Source: Mariprofundus sp.
Lineage (GTDB): Bacteria; Pseudomonadota; Zetaproteobacteria; Mariprofundales; Mariprofundaceae
Length of the DNA stretch: 64,000 nt
Reading direction: 5' to 3'
Assembly: GCA_021772775.1 (NCBI GenBank)
Contig: JAJFLH010000007.1
Location: forward strand, 37,284 to 101,283
Shown here: positions 1 through 8,263 of the stretch, one piece after another
Layout: each line of letters opens with the position of its first letter
How positions within the stretch are numbered: the first letter of the stretch is position 1
Translations under genes and position numbers: made by a program
Notes under the pieces: generated by a model
What the model saw: only the letters and a program-made list of their open reading frames with translations
The model's database searches: none
Told to the model about the DNA's origin: nothing

Positions 1-1
1 C

Positions 2-2782
2 AGCAGCAAACATGAAAATAACTTATCAAGTAATGTGATGATAGGTGCTGATAATGAGACAGGTCTGGCACAGGCGGTTAAAAAAACTCTCCGGAGATCA
101 GAGTCGAGCATTAGCAGCTTTGAGTTTTTTGCGCCTTCTCAAGAGGGGGCAGGTTTTGTTTCCGCCCCAATCTTGCATGAAGGGAGAATAGTGGGTGCAC
201 TGGCATTTCAATTCGGCGCATCGGAATTTTATAAGGTGGTTAATGATTATACCGGGCTGGGTAGATCAGGCGAAATTGTGATCGGACAAAAGGTTGAAGA
301 TCATGTGTTATTGATAGCGCCGCTACGACATGATCCTAAAGCAGCCTTTAATCGTAAGATCAAATTGGATAGTGCGATTGCGCTTCCTATTCGAGAAGCT
401 TCATATGGTATGTCCGGTATGGGGACTACCATTGACTGGCGTGGTGTAGAAGCGCTGGCGGTTTGGAAGTATGTACCATCTATAAAATTGGCTATGGTGG
501 TTAAAATTGATGCAGAAGAAGCTTTTGAGTCATGGTCTGATATTAAAACCAACTTAATTCTATGCTTTATCATAAGTCTGTTTTTCATCTATCTGTTACT
601 TTATCTATTTGCAAAACAGATTACCGAGCCGTTACATAAATTGACCGAGGCCAGTTCAGATCTGGATATGTTTGGTGAGGTATTAAATCTTGATTCACTC
701 ACTGTTATGGAAAATGAAGTGGGCACATTAGCACGTGGCTTTTCAACCATGGCAGAGCATATTCAGGAATCAGAAGAATCATTAAAAGCGGCTCTCATTA
801 GCGCTGAACAGGCAGGGATCGCGAAGAGTCAGTTTTTGGCTACGATGAGTCACGAAATCCGCACACCGCTAAATGGCGTACTGGGTTTAACTGAACTTGT
901 TTTAGCATCTGAGTTGACTGGCGAGCAGCGTGAACAGCTAGGTACGGTTAAATTAAGTGGTGAGACTCTACTCATCATCCTGAATGATATTCTCGATTTC
1001 TCCAAGATCGAAGCCGGCTTGATGGAAGTCAAACTGGTTGAATTTAATCCCAATGAAGTAATTGAGAACGTGGCTAAACTATTTGCCAGTAAAGTGAATC
1101 AGGATGAGGCGGTGTTGGAGTTGATTGCCCGAGGTATTCCACATTTGCCACACTTTTTGGTAGGTGATTCAGACCGTCTGCATCAGGTGTTGTCTAATTT
1201 ACTATCTAATGCAGTGAAATTCACCAGCAGAGGCGAGATTATTATAGGGGCAGATATTATCAGTGAGAGTGATGCTGATGCGCTGGTCAGATTTCATGTG
1301 ACCGATACTGGCAACGGTATTTCTGAAGCAGATCAAATTAAGATATTTGAGCAGTTTATGCAGGCTGATGGTACGGATACCCGTAAGCATGGAGGCACTG
1401 GACTTGGCCTGTCGATATCAAAAACTCTTGTAGAGTTAATGGGTGGTGAAATAGGCGTAGAGAGTGAGCTGGGCAAAGGTTCAAGTTTCTTCTTTGAGAT
1501 TCGCTTGAAAAAAAGTGGGGAGGTGAAAGATGGGCCTCATCATTACCGACCTCAACTCTCGCAGTGGCAGATACTTGTTGTCGATGACAATACGTTTAAC
1601 CGTAATAAGATACATGGTGCTCTCAATGCCTGGGGTATGCACTGTAAAGCTCTCTCATCAGGGCCTGAAGCCCTGCAGGAGTTGCGTGAAAAAGCAGGAA
1701 CACATGCTGGTTACCATATCATTACGATTGATCAGCAGATGGAAGGCATGGATGGCATGGTTCTGGCCCGGCATATCAAGAACACCCCTGCATTGGCTGA
1801 GCTTAAAGTGATTATGACTACCTCATTGGATATGACTTTTAATGCGCAGCTGCGTGATGAATATGGTCTTGATGGTTTTATCCGTAAACCGGTTTATTTG
1901 AGCTCTCTGTTTGAAACCATTCTATCTGTGATGGGAGAGAGAAAGCAGTACCGAGCACTGGATGTAGGGCATGAAGCGCCTGAGCGTAAAGAAAAGATTC
2001 TTTTGGCTGAAGATAATGTTGTAAATCAGCAAGTTGCAATGGGACTGCTGGCGAATCAAGGCTTCAAAGGTGTTGATCTGGCTCAAAATGGTATTGAAGC
2101 AATGGATCTGTTCACACAAACAGCCTATGACCTGATTCTCATGGATGTTCAGATGCCCGAACTTGACGGTATTTCAGCGGCACGTGGTATTCGGAAGTTA
2201 GAGGATATGCGATCTACTGATGAGCATGTGACGATCATTGCTGTTACAGCCCATGCACTAGCAGAAGATAGGCAGCGTACGAAAGATGCAGGCATGGATG
2301 GCCATTTAACCAAGCCTTTGACGGGTACTGCTTTACAGGAGATGTTGGCGGAGTGGCTGCCAATGGATGAAGAGAATGAATATATTAATACAAGCACTCA
2401 GGTAGTTGTTGAAGAGGAGGCACTAGTTCAGAATGATAGTGTTATCGATGAGAGTATTTTGCGCCAAATGCGCACGGATATAGGCTGTGGCATTGGCATG
2501 ATTATTGATGCCTATGTTGCTGAATTGCCAAGAGATGTAGAGGCGCTTGAGTCTGCTATTGCCAATGCAGATGCCGATGCACTGCGCAGCTGTGCCCATC
2601 GTTTAAAAGGGGCCAGTAATTCTGTTGCAGCATTAGGATTTGGGGAAATGTGCTTTCGTTTTGAAAGCATGGCGAAAGATGGGGAGTTAGAGGCTGCAGT
2701 GAATCAACTTCCAGAACTTAAAGCGATGGCTGATGCTGTGCAGCTGGCTTTCAGTGCTAGCTGGGTTGATGAGGTACGCTGA
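2..2782 (+). CDS. Hybrid sensor histidine kinase with two receivers and HPt (5' end off window)
   Basis: Membrane phosphorelay kinase. The frame is open to the first base of the window, and the residues before the first possible start still match the paralogous kinase at 8260, so the gene begins upstream. Visible in order: the distal part of a dCache-type periplasmic sensor, a membrane helix (about 188-207), HAMP, a HisKA box with SHEIRTPLNG (His about 284), an HATPase domain with the GTGLGLS G-box, receiver 1 (VVDDN, Asp about 577 in TIDQQM), receiver 2 (LAEDN, Asp about 715 in LMDVQMPELDG) and a C-terminal HPt with AHRLKGAS (His about 866). This is the BarA/EvgS arrangement with one extra receiver. 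Receiver 1 keeps the acidic pair and the acceptor Asp. The ligand is unknown. No partner regulator with a DNA-binding domain is adjacent. Confidence 0.93.
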   Translation, partial: SSKHENNLSSNVMIGADNETGLAQAVKKTLRRSESSISSFEFFAPSQEGAGFVSAPILHEGRIVGALAFQFGASEFYKVVNDYTGLGRSGEIVIGQKVEDHVLLIAPLRHDPKAAFNRKIKLDSAIALPIREASYGMSGMGTTIDWRGVEALAVWKYVPSIKLAMVVKIDAEEAFESWSDIKTNLILCFIISLFFIYLLLYLFAKQITEPLHKLTEASSDLDMFGEVLNLDSLTVMENEVGTLARGFSTMAEHIQESEESLKAALISAEQAGIAKSQFLATMSHEIRTPLNGVLGLTELVLASELTGEQREQLGTVKLSGETLLIILNDILDFSKIEAGLMEVKLVEFNPNEVIENVAKLFASKVNQDEAVLELIARGIPHLPHFLVGDSDRLHQVLSNLLSNAVKFTSRGEIIIGADIISESDADALVRFHVTDTGNGISEADQIKIFEQFMQADGTDTRKHGGTGLGLSISKTLVELMGGEIGVESELGKGSSFFFEIRLKKSGEVKDGPHHYRPQLSQWQILVVDDNTFNRNKIHGALNAWGMHCKALSSGPEALQELREKAGTHAGYHIITIDQQMEGMDGMVLARHIKNTPALAELKVIMTTSLDMTFNAQLRDEYGLDGFIRKPVYLSSLFETILSVMGERKQYRALDVGHEAPERKEKILLAEDNVVNQQVAMGLLANQGFKGVDLAQNGIEAMDLFTQTAYDLILMDVQMPELDGISAARGIRKLEDMRSTDEHVTIIAVTAHALAEDRQRTKDAGMDGHLTKPLTGTALQEMLAEWLPMDEENEYINTSTQVVVEEEALVQNDSVIDESILRQMRTDIGCGIGMIIDAYVAELPRDVEALESAIANADADALRSCAHRLKGASNSVAALGFGEMCFRFESMAKDGELEAAVNQLPELKAMADAVQLAFSASWVDEVR

Positions 2783-2874
2783 TTGAAACATAACGTAGCT
2801 CAATAAGTATGTAGAAGCCTGAGTTTTCTGTTGTTTAGATGATCCATATCTGCGCTAGCTTAGGCCATGTACTG

Positions 2875-2901
2875 GATGAGAGGCATTTGACGCCCCTCAT
2901 C
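2875..2901. terminator. Hairpin between convergent genes
   Basis: Arms GATGAGAGGC and GCCCCTCATC pair with one mismatch around a 7-base loop. The hairpin lies between the ends of the hybrid kinase gene (+) and pmbA (-), 10 bases beyond the pmbA stop. Neither side has a clear T-run, so it may be a weak terminator or an mRNA 3' end hairpin. Confidence 0.4.
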
Positions 2902-2910
2902 ACTTTGCAA

Positions 2911-4317
2911 TTACTCTCCGGCGATAGTCATGCCTGAGACGGCAATCGATGGTACTGCACGGGAGCCGAACCATGTGAGATCAGAGCCGATGAGTTCAAT
3001 GTTGGCAAACATATCTTTCAGATTTCCTGCAATGGTGATGCCCTGTACAGGATGGCTAATTTTACCGTTTTCGATCAGGAAACCACCTGCACCACGCGAA
3101 TAATCACCGGTGACACCATTGACGCCAAAACCGATCAATTCAGTGATCAGAACACCATTGCCGATGTCACTGATCATCTCAGCCTGCGTACGCGTGCCGG
3201 GTTGCCAGAGAATGTTGGAGGAGCCAATGCCGATATCACCGGTTAGACCGCGTGAAGCACTGCCCGTTTCGGGTTGTCCAAGACGTTTGGCGACATAACG
3301 GTCAGCCAGAAATGTATTGAGTCTGCCCGCTTCAATGATCTGGTTGAGTGAACAGCGGGTACCTTCGCCATCAAACAGACGATTGCCTAAACCGTCGGGA
3401 TGATTTGGGTTCTCTTCGATGCTGACAAAGTCGGGAAAGATGGATCGGTTCAGGCTATCGGATAAAAATGAGCGTTGTTGTAGTACGGAACGACCATTGA
3501 TGGCACCAATAAGATGGCCAAGTAGGGAGGTGGCGATGCGTGGTTCAAATATGACGCTGTGTTCTCCATGCTTCATGCTATCGGGCAAACTGCTTGGGTT
3601 GAGGCGATCGGTGGCTCGCTGAGCTGCTTCTTCAGCGATAATTTGTGGTGAGCGTAAGTCAGCGGCATTGAAGGCGCTGTGCCAGGCGTAATCGCGTTGC
3701 ATTCCTTCACCAGTGCCTGCTATGACCGATACACTAAGTGAGGCGGAAGCTTTGGCATATTCAGAAGCAAAACCATCACTGGAGGCATAAGCAACACGGC
3801 TGTTGCCGAAGCTGGCATCAGCACCTTCACTATTGCTAATCTGATCGGAATAGTTTCGGGCAATCTCTTCGCACTGCATAGCTGCGGCTTTGGCTTGACT
3901 AAGATCCCAGCCGGAATCGTGATGGTCATGTTTAGTCTGCCATGCTTGTAGTTCAGCTGAACTGGGGTGGTTGGCACCAACTGGAGGCATTGCATCGGGA
4001 TCAGGCTCAGAGATACGTGCCATGGCGATCACCTGCTCAGCTAGTTTGTTGAGGCCAGATTCGGATACATCCGATGTTGATGCTGTCGCAAAAGCCAGTC
4101 CTTTTGGTGTTTCAATAAATGCACGCAGGCCTAAACCCTGTGCATCTTCGCGTTCTACGGATTCGACCATGCCATTGCGGATACTGATTGAATCACCGGT
4201 ATCGCAAACAGCCAGAGCATCGGCATGAATAGCACCGCATTTTTTGGCTGCTTCGAGCAGTTGAATGGATTGGTGTGAGATGGATGGCTGTGAGGTACTG
4301 CCTGTTTTTAAACTCAT
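2911..4317 (-). CDS. pmbA: TldE/PmbA metalloprotease subunit
   Basis: 468-residue partner of TldD. The TldD/TldE pair forms a cytoplasmic peptidase known for maturing microcin B17 and degrading CcdA. As expected for TldE, it lacks the HEXXXH metal site that the TldD copy has, while keeping family segments such as the GAGGFLIENG stretch near the C-terminus and the final SNI-type beta region. Its ATG overlaps the tldD stop in an ATGA, so the two are co-translated. Length matches the family (about 450). No peptide substrate gene (microcin or RiPP precursor) is visible nearby, so a housekeeping role in protein turnover is the simplest reading. Confidence 0.93.
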   Translation of the reverse strand: MSLKTGSTSQPSISHQSIQLLEAAKKCGAIHADALAVCDTGDSISIRNGMVESVEREDAQGLGLRAFIETPKGLAFATASTSDVSESGLNKLAEQVIAMARISEPDPDAMPPVGANHPSSAELQAWQTKHDHHDSGWDLSQAKAAAMQCEEIARNYSDQISNSEGADASFGNSRVAYASSDGFASEYAKASASLSVSVIAGTGEGMQRDYAWHSAFNAADLRSPQIIAEEAAQRATDRLNPSSLPDSMKHGEHSVIFEPRIATSLLGHLIGAINGRSVLQQRSFLSDSLNRSIFPDFVSIEENPNHPDGLGNRLFDGEGTRCSLNQIIEAGRLNTFLADRYVAKRLGQPETGSASRGLTGDIGIGSSNILWQPGTRTQAEMISDIGNGVLITELIGFGVNGVTGDYSRGAGGFLIENGKISHPVQGITIAGNLKDMFANIELIGSDLTWFGSRAVPSIAVSGMTIAGE

Positions 4318-5753
4318 GACTCGGTTCCTCCCACGGTTAATTCATCAATACGAATGGTCGGTAGCCCCACACCAACGGGAACCGATTGACCACCTTTGCC
4401 GCAGGTGCCGACACCGGGGTCGAGTTCCAGATCATTGCCGATCATTGAAACCTTTTGAAGCACTTCGTGACCGGAGCCAATCAATGTTGCGCCCTTAACA
4501 GGATATTGAATCTTTCCATTTTCAACGTAATAGGCCTCTGAAGTGGTGAATACGAATTTGCCGGAAGTGATATCTACCTGTCCACCTCCAAAATTGACGG
4601 CATAAATACCTTTGTCTAACGATGCAATGATATCATCGGGAGTGTCGCTGCCAGCCAACATGAATGTGTTGGTCATGCGGGGCAGAACGGGGTGGGCATA
4701 TGATTCGCGGCGACCGTTTCCGGTTGCCTCCATGCCCATCAGGCGTGCATTCTGTTTATCCAGCAGATAGCCAGTTAAGATGCCATCTTCAATCAAGACA
4801 GTGCGATTGGTATCAGTGCCTTCATCATCAACTGTGAGCGAACCACGACGCTCAGGGATAGTGCCATCATCGACTACCGTAATGCCTTTAGCAGCTACCC
4901 GTTGTCCCATTTTATCAGAGAAAACGGAAGTGCCTTTACGATTGAAATCACCCTCTAAGCCGTGACCAATAGCTTCGTGCAATAAAATGCCCGGCCAGCC
5001 GGGGCCGAGCACAACAGGCATGTTTCCAGCCGGTGTGTCGTGGGCATCGAGATTGAGCAGGGCCAGGCGTATTGCTTCGTGAACCAGCTGTTTGGCCTGT
5101 TCACCTTCAGTCAGACGAGATAGGGCAAAACGACCGCCACCACCGGCAGAGCCAGTTTCACGTTTATCATTCTGTTCGACAACGACGGAAATATTCATCC
5201 GCACCAGTGGGCGGGCATCATGAATGTGACGGCCATCCATACGAATAATATGAATATCTGAAAAGGATGATGAGACGTTGGCAAACACTTGAACAACACG
5301 AGGGTCCAGACTTCTGGCTAAAGCATCGAGTTCTTCAAGCAGAAGTTTACGTTGCAGAAAATCAACGGCATCAGATGGATTGATGGCCTGATAGAGGGAA
5401 GGGGAGCTTTTGGCCTGATGAATGGAGACAGGTGCAATGTTCTGACCACTCTCAGCAATGGCACGGGCAGACTTGCCGGCCTGCATCAATGCGGCGCTAT
5501 CAAAGCGATCGGTAAAAGCGTGACCGGCTGATTCGCCTTTAATAACGCGTGCGCCCATACCCTGATGGGTAGAGGCGGAGACGTGTTTAACACGGCCTTC
5601 TTCCAACGCGAGCGATTCAGAGACACCGTGTTCGATATAGAGATCACCATCATCGGCATGGGCGGGTAACATATTTGAGAGAACCGATTGCAAGGTTTCA
5701 ATGGCGATGGGTAGTTCTGAATTAGCAGTGGTGGTGTCGGGGGTATTTGGCAT
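4314..5753 (-). CDS. tldD: TldD metalloprotease catalytic subunit
   Basis: 479-residue zinc peptidase subunit. It carries the HEAIGHGLEGD motif (HEXXXH type, about residues 258-268), which holds the catalytic Glu and the metal His residues, and the conserved DDEGT and GTCGKGGQ segments seen in TldD. It is first gene of the tldD-pmbA pair, with a 4-base overlap. No strong Shine-Dalgarno sequence precedes the chosen ATG; the start is set by length and by the DUF2007 gene that runs divergently 110 bases away. The minus strand has a TTGACA at about 5784-5789, too close to the ATG for a normal leader, so the start could be slightly downstream. Confidence 0.93.
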   Translation of the reverse strand: MPNTPDTTTANSELPIAIETLQSVLSNMLPAHADDGDLYIEHGVSESLALEEGRVKHVSASTHQGMGARVIKGESAGHAFTDRFDSAALMQAGKSARAIAESGQNIAPVSIHQAKSSPSLYQAINPSDAVDFLQRKLLLEELDALARSLDPRVVQVFANVSSSFSDIHIIRMDGRHIHDARPLVRMNISVVVEQNDKRETGSAGGGGRFALSRLTEGEQAKQLVHEAIRLALLNLDAHDTPAGNMPVVLGPGWPGILLHEAIGHGLEGDFNRKGTSVFSDKMGQRVAAKGITVVDDGTIPERRGSLTVDDEGTDTNRTVLIEDGILTGYLLDKQNARLMGMEATGNGRRESYAHPVLPRMTNTFMLAGSDTPDDIIASLDKGIYAVNFGGGQVDITSGKFVFTTSEAYYVENGKIQYPVKGATLIGSGHEVLQKVSMIGNDLELDPGVGTCGKGGQSVPVGVGLPTIRIDELTVGGTES

Positions 5754-5864
5754 GTTGGCAATCGTCGTGACTGGCTGAGCAGTGTCAAGGTTGGTTGATT
5801 GTTGTGGTAAAATGTTTTTGATCTACTGCGTGACGATCAGAGAGATTCTTTTTAGGCTGGGCAG

Positions 5865-6071
5865 ATGATTGAACTCATTAAACTATCCAACCCTGTTAGC
5901 ATACAGATTCTCAGCGATGAGCTGGAATCACGGGGTATTATATTTCGTATTGATAATGCAGGTATGCATGCGCTTATGCCATTGCCAACGGTGATGGATG
6001 CGCGTGTGCTGGTGGCAGAAGAAGATAAAAGTGCTGCCGATCAGATTGTGACTGACTTGGAGTTGAACTAA
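5865..6071 (+). CDS. DUF2007 small protein
   Basis: 68-residue cytoplasmic protein of the DUF2007 type (putative signal-transducing, ferredoxin-like fold). It shows the usual start, ELIKLSNPVSIQILSDELESRG: a beta strand, a helix that 'skips' along the sequence, then an LVAEED strand and a C-terminal helix. It overlaps the next gene by one base (TAATG), so the pair is translationally coupled. Function of the family is not established. Confidence 0.7.
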   Translation: MIELIKLSNPVSIQILSDELESRGIIFRIDNAGMHALMPLPTVMDARVLVAEEDKSAADQIVTDLELN

Positions 6072-6772
6072 TGATTAAGGGTGCTTTAACACTATTGAGC
6101 GGCATGCGTCTGTTGTTGGCGCGAGCTGAATTAAGGGCTGTTTTATGGCGTATGCTGGCCCTCTTGCTGGTCTTGATGCTGGCTTTGGGTACAGGCGTCT
6201 TCTGGCTGCTGGATTATGTGGCCGGCTTATGGATTCCAGAAGGAGATGCATGGTATTGGCAGATATTGGCCGGGATGGTCTGGGGTTTGGCATTTCTGTT
6301 GGCGGCGGTGTGCGGTATTGTGAGTTTTGTACTGCTTGGCTCTGCTGTCTCATCGCCTTGGCTGGATCTGTTGGCTGTGCGTACAGAGGCCATCGCCGGT
6401 TATAAGTCGGTTGAACAGGAGTCAGCCTTTTTGCCGATGATCATGCAGAGCCTAGCGAATTCTGTGCGTCCACTGTTGGGGCTAATGCTTTGGGGAGCAG
6501 TGGCTTTACTATTTTTCTGGTTACCACCGTTAGCGACTGCAATTTGGACCTATGGCGCAATCCGCTTTCTTAGCTTTGAGTTGATTGATACACCTGCATC
6601 ACGTCGCAGCTGGGGATATACGGAACGTAAAAGCAGACTGGTGGAGAAGCGCTGGTTCTATCTTGGTTTTGCTGGTCTGGCGACGCTGTTGATGATGGTG
6701 CCGATTATTAACCTGCTGGTGATTCCAGCCGCCGTGGTTGCTTTGAGTCAATATCTGTCCGCTGAGGCGTGA
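6071..6772 (+). CDS. EI24/CysZ-like membrane protein
   Basis: 233-residue inner-membrane protein with about four long hydrophobic segments (roughly 25-55, 65-95, 130-160 and 200-225), including paired Pro-containing membrane stretches (FFWLPPLATAIW). This fits the EI24 domain family that includes the sulfate permease CysZ. The conserved central region with the FLSFELIDTPASRR segment sits between helices, where CysZ proteins have a YxxxYLDyPxxR-like motif. No cysteine biosynthesis genes are near, so sulfate transport is not assumed. It overlaps the DUF2007 gene by one base. Confidence 0.7.
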   Translation: MIKGALTLLSGMRLLLARAELRAVLWRMLALLLVLMLALGTGVFWLLDYVAGLWIPEGDAWYWQILAGMVWGLAFLLAAVCGIVSFVLLGSAVSSPWLDLLAVRTEAIAGYKSVEQESAFLPMIMQSLANSVRPLLGLMLWGAVALLFFWLPPLATAIWTYGAIRFLSFELIDTPASRRSWGYTERKSRLVEKRWFYLGFAGLATLLMMVPIINLLVIPAAVVALSQYLSAEA

Positions 6773-6943
6773 ATACGCAATTATAGGCATAGAACTTGCT
6801 GTATTTATGTCCTATTGCTGAGCGTGATGAGCATAAGCGTTGTTAAATATACACTATTTTACTGATGTCTATATTATTCATTACAATGATTTAGTTTTTT
6901 ATGCGCCTACACATGTGATTGATGAGTCATCCAGGAGGATCTG

Positions 6944-8263
6944 TTGCAACGACTTTTTGTATTGATTCCCGCGGCTTTTATTTTGCTTGTCGCTGTAATT
7001 ACATTATGGCGGGAAGATGATCTTCCCCCTATTAAAGTTGGTATTCTGCACTCTCTGACAGGTACGATGGCGATCAGTGAAAAGCCCGTGATGCAGGCAA
7101 CATTGCTGGCTATTGAACAGATTAATGCCAAAGGCGGCCTACTTGGTCGCAAAGTTAAAGCTATTGTGGTGGATGGTGAATCTGAAGAGCTACTCTTCGC
7201 ACGTGAAGCTGAACGTTTGATTGTTGAAGAAAACGTCAGTGTTATCTTTGGTTGCTGGACATCGGCCAGTCGTAAAATGGTTAAACCGATGGTTGAAAAA
7301 TATAATCATCTGCTTTTTTACCCGTTGCAATATGAAGGTCTGGAACAATCCGCCAACATTATCTACACCGGTGCGACCCCCAATCAGCAGATTATTCCTG
7401 CTGTCTCTTGGGCAGTGCAACAATTTGGGCCACGTATCTATCTGGTTGGTTCTGATTATGTCTTTCCACGCGTAGCTAACTGGCTTATTGGCAAGCAAGC
7501 GCTTGCGTTAAATGCTGCAGTAGTTGGAGAGCGCTATATCCCGTTAGAGAGCAGAGACGTAGAAAGCATTATCGAGGAGATTCAAAAGCTTAAACCTGAT
7601 GTGGTGTTGAACACAATCAATGGTGATTCTAATATAGCCTTTTTCCATCGTTTGAACGAGGCTGGTATTACCGCTGAAGAGAGGCCTGTATTATCCTTCA
7701 GTATTGGTGAATCGGAACTAACTAAGATGCATGATGATGATGGTGATCCAACGGGACATTTTGCAGCCTGGAATTATTTCCAAAGTATCGATAATCAGCA
7801 GAACCGCAACTTTATTGAAGCTTATCAATCACGTTTTGGCAAAGCTCAGCCAGTCAGTGACCCGATGCAGGCCGCATGGGCTGGAGTGCATCTATGGGCG
7901 AGGGCTGTTCAAGCCTCACAAACAGATGATAGTCAGGTGATTCGCCAAAGTATTTCGCATCAGAGTCTTATTGCGCCGGAAGGAATTATTGCGATTGATC
8001 AGAAAACCCAGCATGCCTGGAAGACAGTCCGTATTGGCCAGATTCGTTCCGATAGTCAATTTGATATTCTCTGGTCCTCTAATGCACCTGTACGACCTGA
8101 TCCATATCCAGCTCTGGTGACAAAACAGCAAGCCGATGCCTTTCTTCGTCAGCTTTATGATGGCTGGAACGGGCATTGGGCACGACCCATAGCTATGGAT
8201 AAGGCTGCGGGACAGATGATGCCTCACACTGAAAAGCCAGCGCAAGCGGGGAATCAGCCATGA
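6944..8263 (+). CDS. UrtA-like periplasmic substrate-binding protein
   Basis: 439 residues. It starts at TTG with a good AGGAGG five bases upstream. An N-terminal hydrophobic segment (about 5-22) with no lipobox suggests an uncleaved anchor or a Sec signal. The rest follows the type I periplasmic-binding fold of urea/short-chain amide receptors: KVGILHSLTGTMAISE, the FGCWTSASRK loop, YTGATPNQQ, VGSDYVFPR and DPMQAAWAGV. No ABC permease or ATPase genes accompany it. Instead its stop overlaps the start of a hybrid kinase (ATGA), which points to a role as a ligand-presenting partner of that kinase rather than as a transporter component. That role is inferred. Confidence 0.85.
   Translation: MQRLFVLIPAAFILLVAVITLWREDDLPPIKVGILHSLTGTMAISEKPVMQATLLAIEQINAKGGLLGRKVKAIVVDGESEELLFAREAERLIVEENVSVIFGCWTSASRKMVKPMVEKYNHLLFYPLQYEGLEQSANIIYTGATPNQQIIPAVSWAVQQFGPRIYLVGSDYVFPRVANWLIGKQALALNAAVVGERYIPLESRDVESIIEEIQKLKPDVVLNTINGDSNIAFFHRLNEAGITAEERPVLSFSIGESELTKMHDDDGDPTGHFAAWNYFQSIDNQQNRNFIEAYQSRFGKAQPVSDPMQAAWAGVHLWARAVQASQTDDSQVIRQSISHQSLIAPEGIIAIDQKTQHAWKTVRIGQIRSDSQFDILWSSNAPVRPDPYPALVTKQQADAFLRQLYDGWNGHWARPIAMDKAAGQMMPHTEKPAQAGNQP

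Noticed and set aside
2911..5753. Microcin/RiPP maturation locus
   Set aside because: tldD/pmbA are widespread housekeeping genes and no precursor peptide or modification enzyme is nearby.
6944..8263. Urea ABC transporter locus
   Set aside because: Only the binding protein is present; the next gene is a kinase, with no permease or ATPase genes.
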